NCBI GenBank assembly: GCA_029260575.1
Contig: JAJDDB010000009.1
Location: 124,001 to 188,000 of the forward strand
DNA length: 64,000 nucleotides
From: Phycisphaerales bacterium
Lineage (GTDB): Bacteria > Planctomycetota > Phycisphaerae > Phycisphaerales > SM1A02
Direction of reading: 5' to 3'
The position numbers were made by a program, and so were the translations under genes. How positions within the stretch are numbered: the stretch's first letter is position 1; every line of letters starts with the position of its first letter. The notes beneath the pieces are model-generated. The model had not been told where the DNA came from and made no database searches. It saw only the letters and a program-made list of their open reading frames with translations. Positions 8,386 through 16,884 of the stretch are shown here, piece after piece.

Positions 8386-9963
8386 TTAGACAGTTGCAGG
8401 CTGTTCGCAGCCTCTGGACAGGGTGCGGATGAGCTGTGCAAGAGCTGGCGGTCGGTCCTGCCAGTTGGCAGATGAAAGTCGATTCAGCATGTGCCGAACG
8501 AAGACTGGATTGGGGGCTGCGAGCTCCCAAACGAAGATTTCCGGGTGTACCGATGGCCGAATCGGCGCGCCTTCGCTGGCCAGCTCTTCGTGCATTTTTT
8601 CGCCCGGCCGAACGCCTGTGAGCACAATCCGAATCGATCCTTCATCCACTGGAGCAGCATCTTCACCCTGTACCGGTTGCAACCCGTGCATGGCAACGAA
8701 TCGCTCAGCGAGATCGACGATGCGCACCGGATCGCCCATATCCAGAAGGAAAACTTCTGAGCCATCGGCTTTGTCGACAAGCGCAGCAGACTGAATGACC
8801 AGCGAAGCAGCTTCCTCAATCGTCATGAAATACCGCGTCATATCGGGATGCGTCACAGTCACCGGACCGCCTTCTGCGATCTGCGATGACCATGTATCCA
8901 GCACCGAACCGGCCGAGCCAAGCACATTGCCGAAACGCACAATCGAATATTCGGTTGGCGAGTTTCGATTCATGTGCTGCACATACAGCTCAGCAAGACG
9001 TTTAGTCGCCCCCATGACAGAGACCGGCCTGACAGCCTTGTCTGTGCTGATCATCACAAATCGTTCAACGCCGACCATGTCCGCAGCATCGGCGACGGAC
9101 TTCGTGCCGTACAGGTTGTTGCGCAGCGCCGCCAGCGGGTGATCTTCCATCATCGGGACATGCTTGTGTGCCGCAGCGTGGAAAATGACATGCGGCTCAA
9201 TCTCAGCAAGCAGCCGCCGTGTGTCCTCGGTGTCAACGACATCATGCAGGCAGGTTCGCCGAGGAAGGCCGGGGTGCCTGGCCGCAATCTGCCTGTCAAT
9301 TTCGAACAGTGAATTCTCCGCACGATCAACGATAATCAGCTCTGATGGTTGGCAAGTGGCGACAATTCGCGACAATTCACTGCCGATCGAACCGCCTGCA
9401 CCAGTGATCAGGACTCGTCGTCCAGCCAAGACTGATTGAACGGATTGTTCATCGAAATGTCGGGCTGGCCGGTTGATCAGCGCGCTGAGGTCAATATCCA
9501 GATGCGTCCGGGGTCCGACTCCAGCTAGTTGATCCTGTAGCGTCGCAAGAAACCGTTCTGCAATGCCAAGTCGTCGAAGCTGTGTGCGAATGCCGACGAT
9601 TCGCTGTTGCATGGCAGCTGGCAGGCTCACCAGCGCCAAGTCGGGCGATGTCTTGCCGACGATTGCGGCCAGTCGTTCAACGGTTCCTAGTACATTTGCC
9701 TGGTTGCACGTCTCCGCATCACGGGCATCCGTCAAAATCCAGCCGATCACCTGCGGTGCAGCAGCACTCAAATGCAACTGCTGCTGTACCTGCTGGCATG
9801 TGAACGGCGTACCGATGATGACGGCTGATTGAGTCTTCACAATCTGACTATCGGCACATGCCACACCGATCGCCTCATGAACAACCGTTGTTCGAGTGCG
9901 CAGTGAACCTTCAGCCGCATGACGGTCGCGCGAGAATTGCGCGTCCCACAGTGCGACAATCAC
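8386..9963 (-). CDS. CapD/WbpM-like nucleotide-sugar 4,6-dehydratase or epimerase, soluble form
   Basis: A 525-residue NAD-dependent SDR enzyme of polysaccharide synthesis, acting on UDP-GlcNAc-type substrates. The NAD-binding loop is GAGGSIGSEL (about residues 187-196). The catalytic region reads ISTDKAVRPVSVMGATKR, with the SDK and MxxxK arrangement seen in the FlaA1/PglF/WbpM group. The C-terminal substrate part has RFGNVLGSAGSV and LTGVRPGEKMHEEL. Usual family members begin with four membrane helices; these are missing, and only the nucleotide-binding-like domain before the catalytic part (about 40-120) remains. It starts with GTG, which overlaps the DUF368 gene stop in a GTGA, so the two genes are coupled. 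Confidence 0.88.
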   Translation of the reverse strand: MIVALWDAQFSRDRHAAEGSLRTRTTVVHEAIGVACADSQIVKTQSAVIIGTPFTCQQVQQQLHLSAAAPQVIGWILTDARDAETCNQANVLGTVERLAAIVGKTSPDLALVSLPAAMQQRIVGIRTQLRRLGIAERFLATLQDQLAGVGPRTHLDIDLSALINRPARHFDEQSVQSVLAGRRVLITGAGGSIGSELSRIVATCQPSELIIVDRAENSLFEIDRQIAARHPGLPRRTCLHDVVDTEDTRRLLAEIEPHVIFHAAAHKHVPMMEDHPLAALRNNLYGTKSVADAADMVGVERFVMISTDKAVRPVSVMGATKRLAELYVQHMNRNSPTEYSIVRFGNVLGSAGSVLDTWSSQIAEGGPVTVTHPDMTRYFMTIEEAASLVIQSAALVDKADGSEVFLLDMGDPVRIVDLAERFVAMHGLQPVQGEDAAPVDEGSIRIVLTGVRPGEKMHEELASEGAPIRPSVHPEIFVWELAAPNPVFVRHMLNRLSSANWQDRPPALAQLIRTLSRGCEQPATV

Positions 9964-11027
9964 CGAGGCGTGCTGCGATTGCCAAGATGCGCCACGGCGA
10001 ATGATGCTGCAAAGCCAAGCGCAATCAGCCCGAGCGCCCCACCGATCTGTCCGATGCCCGGCCGAAAGAACGCGGTGGGGTAATCCGCAGCTTCTATAAC
10101 CCTGCCGGTCTGATCGGTTCGCAATTCCCCATCAACACGTTCAACCGTCTCGCCGCGGAAGATCGTGCCGACCTCAGGAGCAACACCTGCCTGAAATGGC
10201 CAGAGCCCGATGACAGCCCCCAGCAACAGCCCGAGCAGCAGCCCCAGCGTGGCTCGCTCGTACTTTGCCAGCAGCAGTTTCAGCAGATTGCTCACACCGA
10301 TGATGCCGACCAGTACGCCGATACCCACCGGAATAATCACATGCAGAGTATGCGCCGCTGTGGTCCAATCCCCCGCGCCGACTGCGTCCTTTGCCTGCGA
10401 GACAGTTGTGAGGATGACCACATATTGGCCGAGGATCAGCAGCAAGTACGCGCCGCTGACGCCGGGCAAGACCATCGCCGACGCCCCAGCAATGCCCGCA
10501 AGAAAATACAGAATGTATGTATGGCTGGCAGAATCACTACCCGCAGAACCGCCCGGTTGGATTAGCGCCAATGCCGCCATAATCGCAATGCCCGCCATCG
10601 ACATGACGGCAACAATTGCGTTTGGTGGTCGCAGCATCGCCCATAGAATCGGTACGCCGCCGAGCGTCAACCCAATGAACAGGCTGTACATCGCCCAGCG
10701 GTGATGCACAACGAGATAGCTGATCGGCTGGGCAAATGCAACAATCGCGATCAGAGCTGCCACGACCACGCACGCCAGGAGCAAGACGGTCTTCTTGCGC
10801 AAGCGAAACGTCGACACTTCAGCCACGCCATTGATGAACTGGGGGTAGATGCCGACAGCCAGTAGCATCGTTCCGCCGGAGATGCCGGGCACGAGATTAG
10901 CCAGCCCCATCAAAGCCCCGCCGATGATGCCACGCACCGCCGTCGTCTCACCCCGATATTCTGCTGCCTCTTTTGCAGCAGCATCGCAAGTTTGATGCCG
11001 ATCGCCCTTATTCTTCGATTGCGTCAT
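9960..11027 (-). CDS. DUF368 polyprenyl-phosphate transporter (PopT-like)
   Basis: A 355-residue polytopic membrane protein with roughly eight to ten hydrophobic segments. The N-terminal GALMGLANLVPGISGGTML and the later GASAMVLPGVSGAYLLLILG are the paired PGxSG repeats of DUF368. Members of this family have been shown to help return undecaprenyl phosphate across the cytoplasmic membrane. Its coupling to a CapD-like sugar-nucleotide enzyme fits a role in envelope glycan assembly. A 50-residue polar loop near residues 285-320 is probably extracytoplasmic. AGGA lies about nine bases before the ATG at 11027. Confidence 0.85.
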   Translation of the reverse strand: MTQSKNKGDRHQTCDAAAKEAAEYRGETTAVRGIIGGALMGLANLVPGISGGTMLLAVGIYPQFINGVAEVSTFRLRKKTVLLLACVVVAALIAIVAFAQPISYLVVHHRWAMYSLFIGLTLGGVPILWAMLRPPNAIVAVMSMAGIAIMAALALIQPGGSAGSDSASHTYILYFLAGIAGASAMVLPGVSGAYLLLILGQYVVILTTVSQAKDAVGAGDWTTAAHTLHVIIPVGIGVLVGIIGVSNLLKLLLAKYERATLGLLLGLLLGAVIGLWPFQAGVAPEVGTIFRGETVERVDGELRTDQTGRVIEAADYPTAFFRPGIGQIGGALGLIALGFAASFAVAHLGNRSTPR

Positions 11028-11125
11028 ACGATGACATCCTTACATTGCCGGATTGTGGCGGATCGTAGCATTCCAACCGGCCGCTGCTCTGCGTCCTGAA
11101 TGTGTGAGAAAGGAATCGGCATTCC

Positions 11126-12145
11126 ATGAACGTGCTCGTGACAGGCGGCTGCGGATATATCGGCTCACATGCGGCGCTGCGCCTGCTGGAAGACGGTCAC
11201 GCCGTCACGGTTGTCGATGACCTGACGCGCGGCCACAAACAGGTCATTGAGATTCTCAAGCCGCTCGGCGATGTGCGCTTCGTGCAGGATGATCTCGGCC
11301 GCGGCGACCCCATCGCTCATGTCATGCGCCAGCGCTCTATCGATCTGGTCATGCACTTCGGCGCGCTGGCGTATGTCGGTGAGTCCGTCGAGCAGCCGCT
11401 GCGGTATTATCGCAAGAACACCGCAAGTTCACTCGGGCTTCTTGAAGCAATGGAAGAAGCCGGCGTCAGCAAGATCGTTTTCTCCAGTACCTGCGCGACC
11501 TACGGCAAACCTCCGAAGCGCTATGTGCCGATTCCTGAAAGCTGCCCACAGAAGCCGATCAATCCGTACGGCCGCAGTAAATTGATGGTGGAACAGATGC
11601 TGCTGGATCATGCCCACGCAAAGAAGCAGCGCGATGAAACGTTTGCATGCACGATGCTGCGGTATTTCAACGTTGCCGGCTCTGATCGTAAAGGCCGCAT
11701 CGGCGAAGATCACGACCCCGAAACGCATCTGATTCCGATTGCTCTGGAAGTAGCGCTTGGCCAGCGCCCGCACATTACGATCTTCGGCACGGATTACGAC
11801 ACCGAAGACGGCACCTGCATTCGTGACTATGTGCATGTCGAGGATCTGATCGATGCGCATATTGAAGCGATGCAGCAACTCGATGCGAACGAGCTACACA
11901 CGTTCAATGTTGGAATTGGTCGGGGCTACTCCGTGCGCGAAGTGATCGATGCAGCAGCGACAGTCACCGGCAAGAAGATCAAAGTGATCGAAGGCGATCG
12001 CCGTCCGGGCGATCCGCCCACGCTGTTCAACAATCCCAAACGCATCAATAGCGAACTCGGCTGGGAAGCGAAGATCGCAGACCTCGAAACAATCATTGAC
12101 AGCGCCTGGCAGTGGCGAAAACAGAACCCGCACGGCTACGGTTGA
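11126..12145 (+). CDS. galE: UDP-glucose 4-epimerase
   Basis: A 339-residue extended SDR that interconverts UDP-glucose and UDP-galactose. The NAD loop is VTGGCGYIGSHAALRLLEDG (residues 4-23), the catalytic serine and tyrosine are in FSSTCATYGKP (about 120-130) and NPYGRSKLMVEQ (about 146-157), and the GalE-typical MLRYFNVAGSD (about 178-188) and RRPGDPPTLF (near 293) are present. Length matches the family. It diverges from the DUF368/capD pair across a 98-base gap, so all three probably serve exopolysaccharide or lipopolysaccharide synthesis. AAAGGA lies upstream of the ATG. It converges on moaA across an inverted-repeat region. Confidence 0.93.
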   Translation: MNVLVTGGCGYIGSHAALRLLEDGHAVTVVDDLTRGHKQVIEILKPLGDVRFVQDDLGRGDPIAHVMRQRSIDLVMHFGALAYVGESVEQPLRYYRKNTASSLGLLEAMEEAGVSKIVFSSTCATYGKPPKRYVPIPESCPQKPINPYGRSKLMVEQMLLDHAHAKKQRDETFACTMLRYFNVAGSDRKGRIGEDHDPETHLIPIALEVALGQRPHITIFGTDYDTEDGTCIRDYVHVEDLIDAHIEAMQQLDANELHTFNVGIGRGYSVREVIDAAATVTGKKIKVIEGDRRPGDPPTLFNNPKRINSELGWEAKIADLETIIDSAWQWRKQNPHGYG

Positions 12146-12147
12146 AA

Positions 12148-12232
12148 AGCCAAACATGCGTAAAGCCAAACAGGAAACGCGGAGCCGAAACTGCGTTCCT
12201 TGTTTGGCTGTTTGGGTTTTCTGCGTTTGGCT
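12148..12232. repeat. Imperfect 85-base inverted repeat between galE and moaA
   Basis: AGCCAAAC occurs at 12148-12155 and 12164-12171, and its complement GTTTGGCT at 12202-12209 and 12225-12232, with a near copy GTTTGGGT at 12210-12217. GCCAAACAGGAAACGC (12166-12180 region) and GCGTTCCTTGTTTGGC pair with two mismatches. The result is a long, branched hairpin between two convergent genes. It may act as a two-way terminator although it lacks a clean T-run; a dispersed palindromic repeat is the alternative. Confidence 0.55.
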
Positions 12233-12238
12233 ATCGTT

Positions 12239-13315
12239 TCATCCGCCTATGGCGCTCATGGTGCGCTGCGGTTGGATAAATTCGCTGCTGTTGATGCCGT
12301 GTCCTGCCTGTTTGGTCCAGACTGCATCCGCGATGAACGCCGCAAGTGCTTCATCATCACCGCCGCTGCGCAGCACCGTACGAATGTCCCATTCGTCATG
12401 ACTGAAAAGGCACGGCCGAACTTTGCCATCAGCAGTAATGCGCAATCGGCTGCACGCACTGCAGAACGGCCGACTTACAGGCGCAATCACGCCGATGCTT
12501 CCCGCTGCACCGTCAGCAAAGCGGAAATTCATTGATGTACTGTGTGGATCACCGCCATCTATTGGTGTCAATTCATGACGGGCGCTGATTCGAGACAGGA
12601 TCTCATCAGCACTGACCACATGTGATCGATTCCACTTCCGGCTCGAATCCAGTGGCATGAATTCGATGTACCGCATATTCACATCATGATCGCGTGCGAA
12701 ATCCGCAAGGTCAGCTACTTCAACGTCGTTGACGTCACGAATCACTACTGCATTGACTTTGATCGGCCCGAGTCCTGCGCGATGTGCGGCTTCAATGGCT
12801 CGCACGATTGAGTCAAGCGAAGTTTGTGCGCGCGTCATCTCGCGCATACGCTGCGGGTCTACACTATCCAAACTGAAAGTCAGTCGATCCAGGCCGAGTT
12901 GTTTCCACTGCCGGGCTCTGCTGTAGTCCACCAGTGAACCATTCGTCGTCATTGCCAGATCATCAAAACCCATGCGCCCGAATGTGCCGATCAAGTCGTC
13001 CAGTTGCGGGTACAGGGTCGGTTCGCCGCCGGTGAGGCGCAATTTGGTAATACCCAGCGAGAATCCAGCACGCGCTACCGCGATGTACTCGTCAAGATCC
13101 AGAAGCTCGCTCTTGGGCATATACCGAAAATTCGGATCCATACAGTAGACGCATCGGAAGTTGCACCTGTCAGTAACACTCATCCGCAGATCGTGGATCG
13201 TCCTGCCGTGTGAATCAATAAGGCGCCCCGGCTGCTGGCGTGCAATCGGCGGCGCAGCAGGCGGAGACTGCGACTGTTGCGTATCTTCTGACAAGACATT
13301 CAGTGAAATCGTCAC
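12239..13315 (-). CDS. moaA: GTP 3',8-cyclase (molybdenum cofactor synthesis)
   Basis: A 358-residue radical-SAM enzyme that, with MoaC, turns GTP into cyclic pyranopterin phosphate. The SAM cluster motif is CNFRCVYC (Cx3Cx2C); the second cluster is CSACSRLRITADGKVRPC (Cx2Cx13C). The protein ends in IGG, the C-terminal Gly-Gly needed by MoaA. The start is GTG 13315, six bases after GGGAG; the frame extends to a TTG at 13321. GGTACAAT at about 13349 gives a leadered promoter. modABC lies 2 kb away on the same strand, with dinB in between, so molybdenum uptake and cofactor synthesis are close but not in one operon. Confidence 0.94.
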   Translation of the reverse strand: MTISLNVLSEDTQQSQSPPAAPPIARQQPGRLIDSHGRTIHDLRMSVTDRCNFRCVYCMDPNFRYMPKSELLDLDEYIAVARAGFSLGITKLRLTGGEPTLYPQLDDLIGTFGRMGFDDLAMTTNGSLVDYSRARQWKQLGLDRLTFSLDSVDPQRMREMTRAQTSLDSIVRAIEAAHRAGLGPIKVNAVVIRDVNDVEVADLADFARDHDVNMRYIEFMPLDSSRKWNRSHVVSADEILSRISARHELTPIDGGDPHSTSMNFRFADGAAGSIGVIAPVSRPFCSACSRLRITADGKVRPCLFSHDEWDIRTVLRSGGDDEALAAFIADAVWTKQAGHGINSSEFIQPQRTMSAIGG

Positions 13316-13348
13316 AAACAACTCCCGAAGAGTGAAACAGCCAGATTG

Positions 13349-13354
13349 TACCGC
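13349..13354 (-). promoter_or_regulatory. Candidate -10 box of moaA
   Basis: TACAAT preceded by GG on the minus strand, 33 bases before GTG 13315. It is consistent with a short leader carrying the GGGAG ribosome binding site. Confidence 0.4.
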
Positions 13355-13383
13355 TGCAGTATCGAAAAACCGACCAAACTGTC

Positions 13384-13821
13384 TTATTTAATTTGTCGAT
13401 TACCGGCATGGACTGGCCTGTCCCGCAATCGGTATACGAACTTCAGTCCGGACCAGTCTTCATCCACCGCGCAGATTTTCACATCCACAAGCCCCGTATC
13501 GAGGCCGGCCTGCCGAACTTCTCCCTCGGAAAGGTCTTTGTGCAGGGGCGATGTCTTCTTCGGCCAGGACATCCAGAGCAGGCCATCGACAGCCAATGCC
13601 CTGACCGCGCCCGGCAATGCTTTGCGAAGCGCCGCCTGGGTACCTGCAAAAAGGTGGATGAAGTCAATGGTCCCTCGCGTGGAAGACACAACGTCGACAT
13701 CCGCGGGGAGTTTGCCGAGCAAATCCATGTAATGCGCAGGTCCGTGCAGAACGCGCATCGTCATGCCCGGCTTGATGCCGAGTTTCTGCACCATTGATTT
13801 TCCTGAATATCCTGCGGGCAC
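13384..13821 (-). CDS. DUF3052 family protein
   Basis: A 145-residue protein of the small DUF3052 family, whose function is not known. It begins PAGYSGKSMVQKLGIKPGM, the characteristic GYSG...KLGIKPG opening. The middle has a Rossmann-like pattern, with DVDVVSSTRGTIDFIHLF and LAVDGLLWMSWPKK typical of the family. The start codon is GTG 13821. It diverges from dinB and lies 68 bases before moaA on the same strand. There is no evidence it belongs to molybdenum metabolism beyond position. Confidence 0.75.
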   Translation of the reverse strand: MPAGYSGKSMVQKLGIKPGMTMRVLHGPAHYMDLLGKLPADVDVVSSTRGTIDFIHLFAGTQAALRKALPGAVRALAVDGLLWMSWPKKTSPLHKDLSEGEVRQAGLDTGLVDVKICAVDEDWSGLKFVYRLRDRPVHAGNRQIK

Positions 13822-13865
13822 AATTTGATGCTCCGATCGGTGTTGTGAAGCCCTACGATACCGTC

Positions 13866-15068
13866 GTGGGCGAAATTACACCCAAGTCGAAGCAGCCGAG
13901 CATCCTGCATGTCGATATGGACGCGTTTTTCGCATCAGTCGAGCAGCGTGACAATCCGGAATTACGCGGCAAGCCGGTGCTCGTCGGCGGATCAGGGCCG
14001 CGCGGCGTGGTCTGCGCAGCGAGTTACGAGGCCCGGCCGTTCGGTTGCAGAAGCGCACAGCCCATGAGTGTCGCGCTGCGCAACTGCCCGCACGCAATTG
14101 TTGTCAAACCCAACGGCAGCAAGTATCGAGACGCATCCAAGATCGCGTTTGATGTGTTGCAGTCCTTCACGCCGATCGTCGAACCGCTCAGTATTGATGA
14201 AGCGTTTCTCGATGTCACAGGTTCACAGCGCCGCTTCGGTCCCGCCGAACAGATTGCCAAAGACATTCGCTCGATGATTCGCGAACGCACGCAGTTGACA
14301 TGTTCCATCGGAGTCGCGCCGAACAAATTCCTTGCCAAGTTGTCCAGTGAGATGAACAAACCCGACGGTTTGACCATAGTGCCGATTGATCGCATTCCGC
14401 AGTGGCTCGCGCCGCAACCGATCCGCACAATGTGGGGCGTCGGCCCGGCTGCGGAAAAACGTCTGCGCGATCTGGGTGTGCAGACTTTCGGCGATGTTCA
14501 GCAGATTCCGCTCGTTGTACTGGAAAACGCGCTTGGAACATGGGGAATGCGGCTGTACCACCTTTCCTTTGGCCGTGACACGCGTGATGTCATGCCGGAC
14601 CACAGTCGAAGGACAGTCAGCCAGGAGCGAACATTCAGTCACGATCTGGACGATCCGGAGCAGGTGCTGATCTGGCTCATGCAGCAAACCGAACAGGTTG
14701 CTGCCCGCCTGCGTCGCAGCGATCTGCACGCAAAGACCGTTACCATCAAGATTCGGTTCGGCAACTTCGAAACGGTGACGCGAAGTCGATCGCTCGGGCA
14801 ACCAACCAATCGTACGGATGCGCTTCTAGCAGCCGCGAAGTCGATGTTCGAAATGTGGACGGAGAAGTCGTTTCGACCGGTGCGCCTCATTGGCATGGGT
14901 GCGATCGTCGCTGATACACCTGCACAGCAGTTGTCGCTGTTCGAACACAGTGAGAACGATCGTGGACCCAAAATTGATGCTCTTACTGACACGATTCGCA
15001 GCAAGTTTGGTGACTCTGCAATTGTGCGCGGTCGGATCCTGTCATCTGAACACCGCCGCAGCAATTGA
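13866..15068 (+). CDS. dinB: DNA polymerase IV (Y-family)
   Basis: A translesion polymerase of about 400 residues. The catalytic core shows LHVDMDAFFASVEQ with the first metal-binding Asp and the Phe steric gate, SIDEAFLDVT with the catalytic Asp-Glu pair, and SIGVAPNKFLAKLSSEMNKP in the palm. Thumb (helix-hairpin-helix, MWGVGPAAEKRLRDLGVQT) and little-finger domains follow, but I see no clear beta-clamp peptide at the very C-terminus; QQLSLFE near residue 365 is a good clamp-binding match. The frame extends back to 13794, overlapping the divergent gene. I prefer GTG 13866, which has TACGAT six bases upstream; GTG 13845 is also possible. It converges on modC with a 9-base gap. Confidence 0.93.
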   Translation: MGEITPKSKQPSILHVDMDAFFASVEQRDNPELRGKPVLVGGSGPRGVVCAASYEARPFGCRSAQPMSVALRNCPHAIVVKPNGSKYRDASKIAFDVLQSFTPIVEPLSIDEAFLDVTGSQRRFGPAEQIAKDIRSMIRERTQLTCSIGVAPNKFLAKLSSEMNKPDGLTIVPIDRIPQWLAPQPIRTMWGVGPAAEKRLRDLGVQTFGDVQQIPLVVLENALGTWGMRLYHLSFGRDTRDVMPDHSRRTVSQERTFSHDLDDPEQVLIWLMQQTEQVAARLRRSDLHAKTVTIKIRFGNFETVTRSRSLGQPTNRTDALLAAAKSMFEMWTEKSFRPVRLIGMGAIVADTPAQQLSLFEHSENDRGPKIDALTDTIRSKFGDSAIVRGRILSSEHRRSN

Positions 15069-15076
15069 CGTTGAAT

Positions 15077-16183
15077 TTACGGCAGGTACTCGATCGCCGT
15101 GCTCTTGATCAGGCAGCACACTTCGTTTCCGGGTTCAATCTGCAGGGATGCCCGCGCTCGCTCGGTGATCTGCACGAGGATCGCTGCGCCGATATCGATT
15201 TCGACAAGCACGCCGTGATCGTGTTGGGCGACACGATTGATCCGACCGGTGATCTGATTCTGAATTGAGATGTTGGCAAGAACTGCAGGCGATAACGCAA
15301 TATCCTGAGGGCGAATTGCGATTCGAACGTCTCCGGTCAAATTTCGCGAAGTTTGCGGCGCGCGAATATTCGTCGATGATTCGGTTGATGCGCCTGAATT
15401 GTTTGCGCCTAACCTCAGAAGCGTTACACCCACTTCGTTCTGATCAGTTGCCGCAGTGCATGTCAGCACGTTCATGAATCCGAGATCGTTGACTGTTGCG
15501 ATACTTCCGCTGTGCTGGGCGACCTCGCGTAGGAGTCCGTTGCCGACAACATGGCCGTCGGCGAGCACAATTGCGTGACTCGTCATCTGCAACAGTTCCG
15601 TAACGTCGTGGCAGACGTAGACCATCGGCATCGAGCAGGAATCCCGCACCCGCCGCAACAGCGGAATAATCTGCGATTTCATGCGATCATCCAGCCCGGC
15701 AAGGGGCTCATCCAGAAGCAATATGTCCGGCCCACTCAACAGGGCACGGCCGAGCGCAACACGCCGTCGCTCACCGCCGGAAAGTTCGTGTGTACGTCGT
15801 TGCAGTAGTTGTGACAACTCAAGAAGTTCAATCACATCATCAAGGCGCAGCGCATCGGTTTGCGTTCGCGCTCGCGTATTTCCATAGCACAGATTGCCCG
15901 CAACGCTTCGATTCGGAAACAGCCGACTGTCTTGAAACACCATGCCGATTCGGCGTTTTTCAGGCCGCAGATGCACGCCGGCTGTTTGATCAAACACACA
16001 TGTGCCGTTGATCACGACTCGCCCAGAGGTCGGCGTAATCAGGCCGCACACTGCATGCAGCAGCGTTGATTTGCCGCAGCCGCTTGTGCCGATCAATCCG
16101 GTGACGCGTTGCGTCGTGGCGCAGCGAATAGTGCTTCGAAATTCACCGCGCTCGATCGTTATATCGACATCAAGCGCAGTCAT
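15077..16183 (-). CDS. modC: Molybdate ABC transporter ATP-binding protein
   Basis: A 368-residue ATPase that powers molybdate import. It has a Walker A GTSGCGKSTL (about residues 32-41), the signature LSGGERRRVALGRALL (about 134-149) and Walker B DILLLDEPLAGLDD (about 153-166), with the switch histidine in VYVCHDVTEL. After the ATPase domain there is a C-terminal TOBE/Mop-like domain (about 290-360) of the kind that binds molybdate and tunes transport. Its ATG overlaps the modB stop by four bases. This is the last gene of modABC. Confidence 0.93.
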   Translation of the reverse strand: MTALDVDITIERGEFRSTIRCATTQRVTGLIGTSGCGKSTLLHAVCGLITPTSGRVVINGTCVFDQTAGVHLRPEKRRIGMVFQDSRLFPNRSVAGNLCYGNTRARTQTDALRLDDVIELLELSQLLQRRTHELSGGERRRVALGRALLSGPDILLLDEPLAGLDDRMKSQIIPLLRRVRDSCSMPMVYVCHDVTELLQMTSHAIVLADGHVVGNGLLREVAQHSGSIATVNDLGFMNVLTCTAATDQNEVGVTLLRLGANNSGASTESSTNIRAPQTSRNLTGDVRIAIRPQDIALSPAVLANISIQNQITGRINRVAQHDHGVLVEIDIGAAILVQITERARASLQIEPGNEVCCLIKSTAIEYLP

Positions 16184-16878
16184 ACGTGATGCATCTTTCG
16201 CGTTCGGCGGGCCAGCAATTCACTGATGATCAGCGCCGCCAGTGCAATCAGTGCTGAGACAATGACCAGGCGCATGGCCGGTCCATCTCCGCCGGGTGTT
16301 TGCGTGTATGTAAACACAGCCAGCGGCAACGTGCGCGTGTCGGGTGTGTTGGCAGCAAACATGATGGTCGCACCGAACTCGCCGAGACTGCGCGCAAAGG
16401 CCAGCACAACGCCGGTGAGTATTCCCTGGGCAGCTAGGGGAATCGTGACTGTGCACCACGTGCGCAGCCGGCCGGCCCCGAGTGTTCTGGCTGCTTGTTC
16501 CAACTTCGGGTCCGCAAGTTCAATGGCAAGACGAACCGGACGAACCAACAGTGGAAAACTGATCACGGCGCTGGCGAGGGCTGCACCTTTCCATGTGAAT
16601 GCAAGTTCCAGTCCGAAGACTCGTTCCAGAAAACTGCCCAGCGCAGTGTTCGGCCCAAGCGCAACAAGCAGGACGTATCCCACAACGACCGGCGGCAGGA
16701 CCAGCGGCAGATGCACGACCGCATCGACGATGATCCGACCCGGAAATCGCACGCGCGCCAGCATCCACCCGAGCACCACGCCCGGCACGAGCATCACAAC
16801 CACCGCAACTGCTGAAACGTGCAGGGACAGCACGATCGCATCAATCTCAGTCGGCGAAAGCAGTTGCGCGAACATCAT
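16180..16878 (-). CDS. modB: Molybdate ABC transporter permease
   Basis: A 232-residue inner-membrane permease with five to six membrane segments. The VHLPLVLPPVVVGYVLL stretch (about residues 55-71) is a hallmark of ModB. The EAA-loop that contacts the ATPase reads LEQAARTLGAGRLRTW (about 130-145). FARSLGEFGATIMFAANTP is also typical. It starts six bases after the modA stop and overlaps modC by ATGA, so the three genes are one operon. Confidence 0.93.
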   Translation of the reverse strand: MMFAQLLSPTEIDAIVLSLHVSAVAVVVMLVPGVVLGWMLARVRFPGRIIVDAVVHLPLVLPPVVVGYVLLVALGPNTALGSFLERVFGLELAFTWKGAALASAVISFPLLVRPVRLAIELADPKLEQAARTLGAGRLRTWCTVTIPLAAQGILTGVVLAFARSLGEFGATIMFAANTPDTRTLPLAVFTYTQTPGGDGPAMRLVIVSALIALAALIISELLARRTRKMHHV

Positions 16879-16884
16879 GACTCT

